Shown: in pieces, positions 29,111-37,942 of the stretch
How positions within the stretch are numbered: position 1 is the first letter of the stretch
Layout of the letters: the number at the start of each line of letters is the position of its first letter
Source of the DNA: Chthonomonas sp. UBA1950
GTDB lineage: Bacteria > Armatimonadota > Fimbriimonadia > Fimbriimonadales > Fimbriimonadaceae
DNA: 64,000 nt
Reading direction: 5' to 3'
Assembly: GCA_002336105.1 (NCBI GenBank)
Contig: DDEQ01000004.1
Coordinates: 42,067 to 106,066, forward strand
Notes under the pieces: model-generated
Seen by the model: only the letters and a program-made list of their open reading frames with translations
What the model was told of the DNA's origin: nothing
The model's database searches: none
Made by a program: the position numbers and the translations under genes

Positions 29111-29788
29111 ATGTTCACGCCATATGACTGGCAAGAAGGAATCGGGCATCGAGCTCAGTACATCGAAGCCAAACTAATGCAAGGGATGCCTGTAGTGGCC
29201 ATATCAGTTCCAGATGGAATTCTGATCGCCACTTATCGACGGCAAGTGCCTAAGATCTATGAGATATATGACCGACTTGCCTTCGCCGCGGTAGGCCAAC
29301 AGTCGGACATCGAATCACTTCGATCGGCGGCCCTTGAGTATGCAAGCAAGGAAGGTTACAACCGAAGCGAAAGCGATGTCACTGTTCAAAGAGTTGTAAC
29401 AGCCTTAAGCGCGCCCTTGAAGAGGGCATTTGGCGACTTCAACACGTCTCCAGTAGTCGCAAGGAGCTTTTTCGCCGAGGTTGGACAAACCGTAGAGGAC
29501 GATCTCTACTACGTTCTTGATTACGATGGCGACTATTCAATTACTAGGTCAAGGGTCGCTATTTCTGGCTCTATTGAGTCTGGGCAAACACTAGAAGATG
29601 AGCTTTCCAAGCTAGAAGCCAGTGATCTAGGTTCGTTAACAGCTCAACTGAAAACTCTGATATTTAACTCCACTCAAGGGGACAAGGCAGAGTCAGATGA
29701 TCCTGTTCCCGATACCTTTACCTTTGAGGCTGTATTGCTAGAACGAGCCGAATTGCATGACAACCGCTTCCGCCGACTTTCTGAGTAG
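29111..29788 (+). CDS. Proteasome alpha-subunit-like protein (PrcA-like)
   Basis: A 225-residue Ntn-hydrolase-fold protein of the bacterial 20S alpha type. MFTPYDWQEGIGHRAQYIEAKL is followed by GMPVVAISVPDGILIA, then IYEIYDRLAFAAVGQQSDIESLRSAA and the segment ALEYASKEGYNRSESDVT. These match alpha rings, which lack catalytic Thr. No prcB, pup or ATPase gene is adjacent. AAAGGAG at 29091-29097 sits 13 nt before this ATG but 3 nt before an out-of-frame ATG at 29101 encoding 8 codons that overlap this start, hinting at coupling. Confidence 0.8.
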   Translation: MFTPYDWQEGIGHRAQYIEAKLMQGMPVVAISVPDGILIATYRRQVPKIYEIYDRLAFAAVGQQSDIESLRSAALEYASKEGYNRSESDVTVQRVVTALSAPLKRAFGDFNTSPVVARSFFAEVGQTVEDDLYYVLDYDGDYSITRSRVAISGSIESGQTLEDELSKLEASDLGSLTAQLKTLIFNSTQGDKAESDDPVPDTFTFEAVLLERAELHDNRFRRLSE

Positions 29789-29835
29789 ATACTGACCGGT
29801 TTGTCCTGGCCTAAAATGTACGATAAGCTACCGAG

Positions 29836-29841
29836 TATTCT
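29836..29841 (+). promoter_or_regulatory. -10 box of the M50 protease gene
   Basis: TATTCT ends 8 nt before the ATG at 29850, predicting a 2-nt leader. Confidence 0.5.
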
Positions 29842-29849
29842 GTAGAAAG

Positions 29850-30962
29850 ATGCCTGAGGAATTGAAAGACGGTGCAGAAAAGCGCGCTCCATCTGGCCTT
29901 TCTGTAAGGATTTTTTCGGCGTTCGGCATCCCCGTTCGAGTTCACTTCACGTTTCTTCTTTTTCTTACTTGGTTGGCGCTTTCGGGAAAGTCGAGCGAAG
30001 CGTCCATCTATAGCGCCCTCGTGGTTGCTCTCTTCTTCTGCGTGCTCCTTCACGAATTTGGGCACGCTCTAGTTGCCCGAGCTTTTGGGGTAAAAACCCG
30101 CGACATCACGTTGTATCCAATGGGAGGCGTTGCGATGTTGGACTCGCGCCCCACCGCTTTCCAGGAGCTGTGGATTGCACTTGCTGGACCAGCTGTCAAC
30201 GTTGTTATCGCCGTTTTGCTCTTTTTCTACTTGCTCGTTGCCGGCATTTTGAACATGGATCAGGCGACGAATTTCGATTCGTTTGCCATGACATTGATGA
30301 TTGCGAACCTTGGTCTAGCGGCATTCAACCTCATTCCTGCCTTTCCAATGGATGGGGGCCGTGTTCTTCGGTCGCTCTTGGGTTTGGCTCTGCCTGACCG
30401 ACAGGCAACCAAAATTGCTGCAGGAGTCGGGCAAGTTCTGGCTTTGCTATTGGGCTCGGTTGGCCTTGCAATGGGAAATTTCATCCTGGTCATAATCGCC
30501 TTTGTTGTGTTCATCGGTGCCAGTCATGAGGTCACGGCAAGTGTGACTAGAACCCTCATTGCAGGACACCTTGTCAAAGAAGTCATGGTGACCGATTTTG
30601 TTTCGCTCCAGCCCAACGATCTCTTATCGAAAGCAAGCGAGTTGTCCTCAAGTTCCAACCAACCGGACTTTCCTGTGTTATTCGGAGATGAGGTTCTTGG
30701 CTTGCTTCGAAAGATCGACATGCAAACTGGGCTCTATAATAACGGACCGGCCTCGTACGTGGCTGGAAGTATGAAACGGGAGTTCACCCAAGTCAGCCCA
30801 GAAGCAAAACTTGAAGATGCTCTAGCCAAAATGAACGATCAGAAAGGCGAGACTTTACTAGTGACTGAAAATTCTGTTCTGGTTGGTCTTCTCACTAACC
30901 ACTCAGTGTCTCAATTCATCAATACACTGGACATCCCGCAAAGGCAAAATGGGGCACTCTGA
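29850..30962 (+). CDS. Site-2-type zinc metalloprotease (M50) with CBS domains
   Basis: A 370-residue intramembrane protease. The zinc motif HEFGH (68-72) and the third ligand in NLIPAFPMDGGR (near 162-172) are intact. Four to six membrane helices occupy residues 30-225. A C-terminal CBS pair (about 230-355) probably senses adenine nucleotides or energy state. It resembles the Rip3/SpoIVFB branch. It is near but not coupled to the proteasome-alpha-like gene. Confidence 0.88.
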   Translation: MPEELKDGAEKRAPSGLSVRIFSAFGIPVRVHFTFLLFLTWLALSGKSSEASIYSALVVALFFCVLLHEFGHALVARAFGVKTRDITLYPMGGVAMLDSRPTAFQELWIALAGPAVNVVIAVLLFFYLLVAGILNMDQATNFDSFAMTLMIANLGLAAFNLIPAFPMDGGRVLRSLLGLALPDRQATKIAAGVGQVLALLLGSVGLAMGNFILVIIAFVVFIGASHEVTASVTRTLIAGHLVKEVMVTDFVSLQPNDLLSKASELSSSSNQPDFPVLFGDEVLGLLRKIDMQTGLYNNGPASYVAGSMKREFTQVSPEAKLEDALAKMNDQKGETLLVTENSVLVGLLTNHSVSQFINTLDIPQRQNGAL

Positions 30963-31296
30963 GACTAATTTAGGTCATCAGTCGTTAATTCAAGATATAG
31001 TTGCTCTTTTTTTAAACTAATTTCCCGCCGGGCGCGTCCTTATCCAATCTAGCCGTATACATTGCCGCGCAACTTAATAGATAGTTGAATCTTATTTGAT
31101 TATTGCCTCAAGGCTTTTCATAACTATTAATTACACGGTAGCTACGTACTCCTTTCAGATCTAAGGATCCTGTAACCTTGCCGATCACACAAAATTGCTA
31201 GCCATTTATTTGCACTTCCTTACAAAACTAAACATATACTAGGGATGCTCCAAAAAATTGGCGGGGTTTTAGTTTAGTTACAAGGTGATCATTTCA
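30963..31296. other. AT-rich gap before the S53 peptidase
   Basis: No gene is seen. A promoter-like pair, TTGCAC (31210-31215) and TATACT (31235-31240), 19 bp apart, points toward the peptidase. AAGGTG at 31282-31287 could be the ribosome site for a TTG at 31297. Confidence 0.45.
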
Positions 31297-31383
31297 TTGA
31301 GACAACAATATTCTTCTATAAGTTGCCTAGGATCTATCGTTTCTTTCTCAGCTTTAGCTTTGACAGCCATTTCCCACGCATGA
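31297..31383 (+). pseudogene. Detached signal peptide of the S53 peptidase, ending at an in-frame TGA
   Basis: Reading from TTG 31297 in the same frame as the downstream peptidase gives 28 residues with a basic start and hydrophobic core (SIVSFSALALTAISHA), a typical signal peptide. It ends at TGA 31381-31383. The next codons (TGYVAIPNSVHFAS through VVNPNQ) continue an S53 propeptide without interruption to the downstream coding region. The gene is therefore split by one stop codon exactly at the signal-peptide boundary. Confidence 0.7.
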
Positions 31384-31482
31384 ACCGGCTACGTCGCGAT
31401 ACCAAACAGCGTTCATTTCGCTTCCAATCGCCTGGCGCGCCTCGCAAGTTCCTCCAGTACTGGAGTAGTTAATCCCAACCAA

Positions 31483-33135
31483 GTGCTTCAGATCACCGTT
31501 AGCCTGGAGCCAAGAAATATGGCAGGACTTCAGGCTTATGCAAATGCTGTTAGCAACCCATCTTCACTTCTTTATCGGCAATTTCTAAGCCCAGAACAGG
31601 TTGGCACTATGTTCGGCCCGTCGGCTTCTGACGTTCAAACTGTCATCGACCAGCTCAAGTCCAACAGCGTCAAAGTTACATTTGTGAACAAGAGTGGCTT
31701 GACAGTTTTTGCAGAAGGAACTGTTTCGAACATTCAGAAAGCGTTTAAAACTACCGTTTCAACGATAAGTGTTGATGGCGTAAACGTTAGAACAAACTTA
31801 ACATCGCTTATGGCCCCGTCCTCGGTCGCGAGCAAGATCCAGAGTGTCGACGGCATTGACAATTCAATCACTTTTAAGCGCCGAGCTACCACCACACTTT
31901 TGACTCCGCCCCGATACCAAGGCGCTTACGGACTCACAAACGCATACAGTAGTGGTTTCACTGGCAAGGGCGTCAACATCGCTTTTGCGAACTGGGACGG
32001 CCTAAGAACGACCAACTTACCGTATTGGTATTCGGCTTATAGCCTTCCCACTCCGTCCGGTGGAGTAGGTTCAAACGTTACGTTCATCAATGCGACAGGA
32101 AGCGGCACCGCATTCCATAACTCCACGCCACAAGGAGAGGGGGATCTTGACCTTCAGATGATCTGCGGTACGGCTCCGCTTGCGAACATCTACGTTTACG
32201 AGTCATCAACGGCGGATGGTGCCCCATTAACTCGTGTGCTTTCCCGCATTCAAAGCGACAACATTGCAGATATAGTTTCGGAAAGCTGGGGATGGGCGAC
32301 TTATCGATGGGCTCGCATAGGTGGCACGTGGTCAGGCACCTACACCACTTCTACATTTAACGCGGCACATACTCTTCACGTTGCCATGACCGCGCAAGGC
32401 ATCACCTATATGGCCGCAACTGGCGATACAGGCACAGACGAGTTGAAGAACGTGAACAGCGGTACGACCTCCTTCACTCGTTACGGCTATCCCGCCATCG
32501 AGCCTGAAGTTCTTCAAGTAGGTGGCTCCGTTGCGACGATTGATACCATTACTGGTGCTCGCAGCGTCGAGAAGAGTTGGGGGCTTTCAGGCGGTTATGC
32601 TGGAACAGGCGGATACAACCCTTACGACAGCCCAGCCAACGGATTTGCATACAACACAACTCCAAGTTGGCAGTCGAGCAAACTCGCAACTCAATCAGCG
32701 GCTCATCCATATCGACTACTTCCTGACCTTGCCGCTCATGCGTCAGGTGCAGACGGACTTTCACCCTATGGATGGATCATCTACTACAACTACGGAACAA
32801 GCAATCCTCTCGGAACACAAGTTTACATGGATGGTACAAGCGCAAGCAGTCCTGCAACTGCGGGTTCGTTAGGCATCGTTCTCCAGAGATTGTTCGCAGG
32901 TGTAACTCCTAATTCAAGTCGCTCAAACGTCCGACTCGGTCGAATCCAGGATTACCTCTATCTGAAAGGCGGAAACACATCCGTGTTTTACGATATAACG
33001 ACAGGAACAACCATTGGAAACCTCCTAGGCACTTCCACCCCGGCAACTCCTGCCGCAGGCTGGGACTATGCAACGGGTTGGGGCTCATTGAATTTTGACG
33101 GCCTCTACCACTCGTTCTTCACCGGCAAGAAATAA
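31483..33135 (+). CDS. S53 (sedolisin/kumamolisin) serine-carboxyl peptidase
   Basis: An acid-active secreted endopeptidase. The first 130 residues are the activation propeptide (LYRQFLSPEQVGTMFGPSASDV), and the catalytic domain follows from about 145. Catalytic Glu and Asp are in QGEGDLDLQ, the second Asp in ATGDTG, and Ser in GTSASSP. From GTG 31483 the protein lacks a signal peptide. The propeptide continues in frame upstream to the TGA at 31381, beyond which lies a signal peptide. It is either a recent nonsense pseudogene, a sequencing error, or expressed without export. It is followed 31 bp later by a PEP-CTERM gene. Confidence 0.82.
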   Translation: MLQITVSLEPRNMAGLQAYANAVSNPSSLLYRQFLSPEQVGTMFGPSASDVQTVIDQLKSNSVKVTFVNKSGLTVFAEGTVSNIQKAFKTTVSTISVDGVNVRTNLTSLMAPSSVASKIQSVDGIDNSITFKRRATTTLLTPPRYQGAYGLTNAYSSGFTGKGVNIAFANWDGLRTTNLPYWYSAYSLPTPSGGVGSNVTFINATGSGTAFHNSTPQGEGDLDLQMICGTAPLANIYVYESSTADGAPLTRVLSRIQSDNIADIVSESWGWATYRWARIGGTWSGTYTTSTFNAAHTLHVAMTAQGITYMAATGDTGTDELKNVNSGTTSFTRYGYPAIEPEVLQVGGSVATIDTITGARSVEKSWGLSGGYAGTGGYNPYDSPANGFAYNTTPSWQSSKLATQSAAHPYRLLPDLAAHASGADGLSPYGWIIYYNYGTSNPLGTQVYMDGTSASSPATAGSLGIVLQRLFAGVTPNSSRSNVRLGRIQDYLYLKGGNTSVFYDITTGTTIGNLLGTSTPATPAAGWDYATGWGSLNFDGLYHSFFTGKK

Positions 33136-33166
33136 GCCCAAGTCACCAGGATTTTGATACAAAAAA

Positions 33167-33892
33167 ATGAACAGTAAAATCGCGATTACACTCGGGTTTA
33201 TCACCCTTGCCGCTTACTCATCGGCATCAATGACCCTTTACACAGAATCGTTCGACGATGTCGCAGACGCATATGGCAACACAACATTAAGCGCACTGAC
33301 ATCCAGAGGATGGGCGTACAGCAACCTAAGTAGCCCAGCCGGACTTACTTCCTGGTTTGCTGGTGAGACCAGCTACATTACCGCAGACCAGTCTTCGGCA
33401 AACATCTTAAACCCTGGTTCAAACGTCAACTACATCGCAGCAAACTACAACAATACAACGTTCTCCGGAGGAACCATTAGCAATTACTTGTTCACTCCTG
33501 TCTCGACGTTGGCTAGTGGCGACACGTTTACCTTCGAAACAATTAGCGACGGTATCGCTCCTGACTCGCTGGAAGTTCTCTACTCAACCAATGGTTCGAG
33601 CACGAATGTAGCCGATTTCAGTCATGTCGCACTGCAAATCAACCCGACGCTTTCTTCAAGTGGCTACCCAACTGGTTGGACCCAATACACAGTAACCCTC
33701 CATGGAATTGCAGCCGGAACAACCGGGAGACTTGCGTTCCACTACAACGTCACTAATGGTGGCTTGTACGGAGCAAACAGCAGCTATATTGGCATTGACA
33801 GTGTCAAATACGAGGCGGTGCCCGAGCCAACAACTATAGCCGTATTGTTGGTAGGAGCAGCTGGTTTCCTCAAGCGACGAAACCGCAAGTAA
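33167..33892 (+). CDS. PEP-CTERM sorting-domain protein
   Basis: A 241-residue exported protein with a signal peptide (about 1-20), an Asn/Ser/Thr-rich beta domain of the choice-of-anchor type, and a C-terminal sorting tail. The tail is VPEPTTIAVLLVGAAGFL followed by KRRNRK, the classic PEP-CTERM layout for exosortase processing. The many NNT, NGS and NSS sites would suit glycosylation. No exosortase is in the window. Confidence 0.88.
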   Translation: MNSKIAITLGFITLAAYSSASMTLYTESFDDVADAYGNTTLSALTSRGWAYSNLSSPAGLTSWFAGETSYITADQSSANILNPGSNVNYIAANYNNTTFSGGTISNYLFTPVSTLASGDTFTFETISDGIAPDSLEVLYSTNGSSTNVADFSHVALQINPTLSSSGYPTGWTQYTVTLHGIAAGTTGRLAFHYNVTNGGLYGANSSYIGIDSVKYEAVPEPTTIAVLLVGAAGFLKRRNRK

Positions 33893-33902
33893 GTAACCTT
33901 CA

Positions 33903-33937
33903 GCCCCTCTTCTATACATTGAGAGGAGGGGCGATTT
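33903..33937 (+). terminator. Terminator after PEP-CTERM gene
   Basis: GCCCCTCTTC (33903-33912) pairs with GAGGAGGGGC (33923-33932, one G-U), followed by GATTTT. Confidence 0.75.
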
Positions 33938-33942
33938 TGTGC

Positions 33943-35118
33943 CTAAACCTTTGGAGGTTCTACGGGCATAAAAACAGTTGATAGCTGCCTGGGAGCAGCG
34001 GCAAAAACAACCTCGTGGGTCTCACGAAGCTCTAGCGCTTTAAGCAATAAATGGTGCCGGAATTCAACTTCTTCACTAAAGGTTCCCACCTCAAGAAAGC
34101 ACTGTACTAAAACACCAATAGAAGATTCCGAGGGGTCATTTAACTCGACGACAGTCTGACCACTTTGCACGATTCCCTGTTCTGAAATCCACTGTTCCAA
34201 AGCTACGCAGTACGAGTCGATCGCTTCCGGTCCGCAATCGTAACTTAACCGAAGGCTTAGCCTCTGTCGGCGAAAACGCCGAGACCCAAAATTCTCAACA
34301 GACGCGCGAATAAGGTTTGCGTTCGGGAGAGTAATCACGGTGTCTTCGAATGTTCGCACCCGAGTTGAGCGCAGATTGATTTCCTCAACAACACCCTCAA
34401 CTTTGTCAATCTTCACCCAGTCTCCAAGCGCAAACGGCATGTCGAACAGAATGGTCAAGGAGCCAAACAGGTTCTCGACGGAATCCTTTGCGGCGAGAGC
34501 CATGACCAAACCACCCAACCCAAGCGTGGCCATCAAACTTGTGAGCGCTTTAGACCCCACATAAAGCTCCACCGCAGCGAGAACGCCTCCCACGATGATC
34601 ACGGCACGCACTAGCTTCCTTATCATGGGGATCAGAAGCCTTTCAGCCCGCTCATATCCGGTTGCTCGGCTCGCAAGGGTGTCACAAATGGCATCCCATC
34701 CGCCGTTAATCAAGAGAACCGTCCCAATGATCAGCAGAGATTGACTGAGCAGTCCTAACCGATATTCGAATCCCGATGGCAAAGCAAGGTCAGAAAGGAC
34801 GATATAGCTGAAAGCAGCGGCCCCAATGACTGTACTTGCTCTCTCAATCGCTCCTTTGGTCGTCACGGCCGTCGGTTGGGTGGAAAAACGGTCTCGAACC
34901 TTGAGCAGCCGTTTGACAATCGCGCCGCATACGTATCCCGCAACGGCGGATATCACAAAGAGCGCGAGAACACCTAACCATTGCCAAACTGCAACCTTGA
35001 AGAAGGTTTTCTGAAGCCAAGATGGAAAGCTTTGAGCCCATTCGGGGAGTTGTTCGAGCTGCGCTGCAGCTATCAAAATAAACAATATCGCAACGACCAG
35101 CATGAAAAGTCTCTTCAT
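33943..35118 (-). CDS. MscS-family mechanosensitive channel
   Basis: A protein of about 391 residues with four or five N-terminal membrane helices. The pore-helix region is TSLMATLGLGGLVMALAAKDSVENLFGSLTI, here written in part, and is characteristic of MscS. The beta domain (FALGDWVKIDKVEGVVEEINLRSTRVRTF) and a C-terminal alpha/beta domain follow. It releases solutes under hypo-osmotic stress. The ATG at 35118 overlaps the stop of the DUF554 gene (ATGA). Confidence 0.87.
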   Translation of the reverse strand: MKRLFMLVVAILFILIAAAQLEQLPEWAQSFPSWLQKTFFKVAVWQWLGVLALFVISAVAGYVCGAIVKRLLKVRDRFSTQPTAVTTKGAIERASTVIGAAAFSYIVLSDLALPSGFEYRLGLLSQSLLIIGTVLLINGGWDAICDTLASRATGYERAERLLIPMIRKLVRAVIIVGGVLAAVELYVGSKALTSLMATLGLGGLVMALAAKDSVENLFGSLTILFDMPFALGDWVKIDKVEGVVEEINLRSTRVRTFEDTVITLPNANLIRASVENFGSRRFRRQRLSLRLSYDCGPEAIDSYCVALEQWISEQGIVQSGQTVVELNDPSESSIGVLVQCFLEVGTFSEEVEFRHHLLLKALELRETHEVVFAAAPRQLSTVFMPVEPPKV

Positions 35119-35813
35119 AAGGGTTTCTTCTCCCATCGGGCAATGAACCGAGAAAGAACAGGAGCAATAACGAGCGCAGGCAAGAACGCGGCAACCGGCA
35201 GCCTCTTAATATCAAGCAGAAGAAGCCCAGTTCCGAGCAGCATCGCTCCGCCAACAGCCGTCGCTTCTGCCATCGCTGCCTCGTCTTGAGCGAGTATTTG
35301 AAGCGGTTTTGCAAGCAAGGTGATCAAACCCTGAAATACCAGGAGGATGAATGCTGAGACAAGAACACCAACTCCCAAGGTCGCAGCGAAGAAAATAGCG
35401 CCGATCCCGTCGAGGGTCGATTTTAGCGCCAACAATTCGATCTTCTTTTCCAGAGCGTCTTGCAAACAACCCAGAAGCGTCATTGGACCAACGCAAAAAA
35501 CGAGGGTTGGGGTGATGACTGCCTCAACGAATCTCCCCTCACCACCAACAGTGTTTTTTGCCCAGAGTGCAAAGCTGTCTAGACCCTCTTGCAAGCCAAG
35601 CATGAGTCCAATAATCGAACCTATTGCAATAGCTCCAACTACTACCAAAACGTTTTTGCTCTGAAAGAACATTCGCGCGGAAAGCAAGCAGGTGACCAAG
35701 CCGAGACCGCCAAGAATAGCAGGCTTATAGTGTGCAGGAATATGGTTGCCCAGCGCTAAACCAATCAGCGACCCAGCCGTAACCGTGGCCGTGTTCAATA
35801 AGGTTCCACGCAT
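35115..35813 (-). CDS. DUF554 family membrane protein
   Basis: A 232-residue protein of about seven membrane helices. The N-terminal MRGTLLNTATVTAGSLIGLALGN and the later ATAVGGAMLLGTGLLLLDIKR are characteristic of the YqgA/YdfK (DUF554) family, proposed transporters of unknown substrate. It is coupled to mscS by ATGA. TAGCAT (35821-35826) ends 7 nt before the ATG, with no Shine-Dalgarno sequence. Confidence 0.85.
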   Translation of the reverse strand: MRGTLLNTATVTAGSLIGLALGNHIPAHYKPAILGGLGLVTCLLSARMFFQSKNVLVVVGAIAIGSIIGLMLGLQEGLDSFALWAKNTVGGEGRFVEAVITPTLVFCVGPMTLLGCLQDALEKKIELLALKSTLDGIGAIFFAATLGVGVLVSAFILLVFQGLITLLAKPLQILAQDEAAMAEATAVGGAMLLGTGLLLLDIKRLPVAAFLPALVIAPVLSRFIARWEKKPL

Positions 35814-35820
35814 AGCAAAT

Positions 35821-35826
35821 ATGCTA
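35821..35826 (-). promoter_or_regulatory. -10 box of the DUF554-mscS unit
   Basis: TAGCAT preceded by GG on the minus strand predicts a 1-nt leader before the ATG at 35813. Confidence 0.45.
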
Positions 35827-35831
35827 CCGCC

Positions 35832-36962
35832 TCACTTGGGGCGTTGACTTAAGATAGCACTCGAGACTTCAGGGGTCGAAGCAAGGCTTTGTACAACCTT
35901 ATCGATCCCTTCTGTTCGAATTCGTGACTGTAGTTCCGCAACAACCGGATCCGACCCGGCATTAAACTGAAGTGCGGCCCACACACCTCTTATCAGCGGA
36001 CTAGCGTCTACGTTTGACTCAAGGCAAAGTTGAATGGCCCCCATAAATCGATCTTCGGGACCCAGTTTTCGGAGTGGGTCCGCCCCAACGCGCAACACCT
36101 GATCACCGAGAGCGCGGTTGGCGAATCTTCGAAGAAGGTCGGAAACATGATCCACGAGATCGGCCAAAATGAGGTTTGGGTAGCGCCTTGAAAGCCCCAT
36201 TGCGCTTGCCATCATTGCTTCTTCAGCAGCTTTTCGAATCTCCACGTCAGCGACAGCGTCACAAATCAGTTGATATCCTTTTTGAAAGCCGAGGTAGGCG
36301 ACAGTGGCATGGCCGGCGTTGTGAATGAATAGTTTTCTTTCGACGTATGCCTCAAAAGGAGTGATGGGTTTGAGGTGCGCAATCTTCGGAACTACCCCTC
36401 TGAAGGCTAGCGCATCCACCGGCAGTTCACAATAAGCCTCGACGGCAACCCGTAATGGATCTGCCTTTTGTTGCTCGGTCGAGCGCGTCGGAACCATTCG
36501 ACCGATGCTCGCCTCGACAAAACCGACCTTTTCATCGAGATACAGATGCATCGAATCCGGCATTTGCTTTCGGATTTCTTCTCTCAAGAATTTGCTGGAA
36601 TGCAGCATATTTTCACAGATTATAATGTCGAGAGGCTGAGTTCTTTGGCTGAGTCCCGCCGCCAATGCAGGCACGATCTTCGGTAACGCATGGACTCCGA
36701 CAGCAGTCGAACAGATGTCGGCAGATGCCACTTCACTGGCAACTTTTGCCAAATTAAGGGCGCTCACTGCCGACACGTTTTGAACAAGGAAACTGCTCGG
36801 AGTTTCCTCGGCAATGTCGATCCAATATTCGTTTCGATCATTCAGAGCTTCGACGACTGCCGGTAGAGCTTCGATAAACGTCGTCTGGTACCCCGACTCA
36901 AAATAGAGTTGCCCAAGAAATCCTCGGCCGATGTTGCCAGCACCAAAATGGACGGCCTTCAT
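35832..36962 (-). CDS. mtlD: Mannitol-1-phosphate 5-dehydrogenase
   Basis: A 376-residue NAD-dependent polyol dehydrogenase converting mannitol 1-phosphate to fructose 6-phosphate. The N-terminal MKAVHFGAGNIGRGFLGQLY is the family nucleotide-binding signature. The catalytic-region residues in ERKLFIHNAGHATVAYLG are conserved. No mannitol PTS gene is nearby. It is the last gene of the six-gene minus-strand sugar-phosphate unit, 5 bp after the isomerase. Confidence 0.9.
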   Translation of the reverse strand: MKAVHFGAGNIGRGFLGQLYFESGYQTTFIEALPAVVEALNDRNEYWIDIAEETPSSFLVQNVSAVSALNLAKVASEVASADICSTAVGVHALPKIVPALAAGLSQRTQPLDIIICENMLHSSKFLREEIRKQMPDSMHLYLDEKVGFVEASIGRMVPTRSTEQQKADPLRVAVEAYCELPVDALAFRGVVPKIAHLKPITPFEAYVERKLFIHNAGHATVAYLGFQKGYQLICDAVADVEIRKAAEEAMMASAMGLSRRYPNLILADLVDHVSDLLRRFANRALGDQVLRVGADPLRKLGPEDRFMGAIQLCLESNVDASPLIRGVWAALQFNAGSDPVVAELQSRIRTEGIDKVVQSLASTPEVSSAILSQRPK

Positions 36963-36967
36963 TTTGG

Positions 36968-37942
36968 TTAAAGCACGATGCCAGCGCGAGTAATGTCGTG
37001 GAGGTGAACCATTCCAATCGGCGTGTTTTGGTCATCCACAACCGGAAGTTCGATAATCTTATAGCTCTCCAAAATCTCTAGCGCTTTGACCGCCATCATG
37101 TCCGGTCGAGCTACCTTCGGGTTTCGCGTCATGACCGTTCCAATCGGCAACGTAAGATCGACTTCGTCTCGGCTCAGATAACGCCTTAGGTCGCCATCGG
37201 CAAAGAACCCGACAAGACAACCTGACTGATCGACCACGCTAGTCGCCGCCATTTTCGAATTCGTCATCACGTAGATCGCGTCTCGAATGGGGGTTTCTTC
37301 GTCGACCACCGGGTTTTCTGTTCCCTTATGCATGATGTCTGAAACCTTTGTTAACAACCTTCTGCCAAGAGATCCGCCTGGGTGCCGTAAAGCATAGTCC
37401 TCCGGTCCGAAACCGCGAGCATCCAACAGCACAATCGCCAACGTGTCTCCAAGAGCGAGCATCGCCGTGGTGCTGGAGGTTGGAGCTAAGTTGAGGGAAC
37501 AAGCCTCCTTCTCTACGTGCAGGATGAGCGGAACGTCGGATGATTTTGCCAGTTCACTATCGGGGTTCGATGTGACCGCGATGAGCGGCGTTTTAAAGTG
37601 CTTCAAGTAAGGAAGGATGCGGAGAACCTCTTCGGTTTGACCTCGGTGCGAGAAGGCGATGATCACATCCTCGCCCGTAATCATTCCTAGGTCGCCATGA
37701 ACCGCCTCGCCAGGGTGAACGAAAAACGAGGGGGTTCCTGTTGAAGCCAAAGTTGCCGCCACTTTTTTACCAATGAGCCCGGCCTTGCCCATTCCTGTCG
37801 TGATCACGCGCCCTTTGCACTTCAGCATGAGCTCAATCGCGTCGATGAACCGATTATCGATCACCTCACTGACGTTAGCGACGGCCTCGGCCTCCATCTT
37901 GATAATGGTTCTGCCGCGCTCTATTAGTTGATCCGATGTCAA
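36968..37942 (-). CDS. KpsF/GutQ-type arabinose-5-phosphate isomerase (SIS plus two CBS)
   Basis: A 324-residue sugar isomerase interconverting ribulose 5-phosphate and arabinose 5-phosphate, or a related ketose/aldose phosphate pair. The SIS domain (about 40-180) has TTGMGKAGLIGKKVAATLAS and EAVHGDLGMI. Two CBS domains occupy about 205-324. The TTG start at 37942 overlaps the preceding stop. Without LPS or KDO genes nearby and with mtlD next to it, a GutQ-like catabolic role fits better than KdsD. Confidence 0.88.
   Translation of the reverse strand: MTSDQLIERGRTIIKMEAEAVANVSEVIDNRFIDAIELMLKCKGRVITTGMGKAGLIGKKVAATLASTGTPSFFVHPGEAVHGDLGMITGEDVIIAFSHRGQTEEVLRILPYLKHFKTPLIAVTSNPDSELAKSSDVPLILHVEKEACSLNLAPTSSTTAMLALGDTLAIVLLDARGFGPEDYALRHPGGSLGRRLLTKVSDIMHKGTENPVVDEETPIRDAIYVMTNSKMAATSVVDQSGCLVGFFADGDLRRYLSRDEVDLTLPIGTVMTRNPKVARPDMMAVKALEILESYKIIELPVVDDQNTPIGMVHLHDITRAGIVL

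Noticed and set aside
31381..31383. Recoding of TGA as selenocysteine or tryptophan in the S53 peptidase
   Set aside because: TGA is used as an ordinary stop many times here (for example in ATGA overlaps), no selenocysteine hairpin was seen downstream, and S53 propeptides need no Sec at this position.
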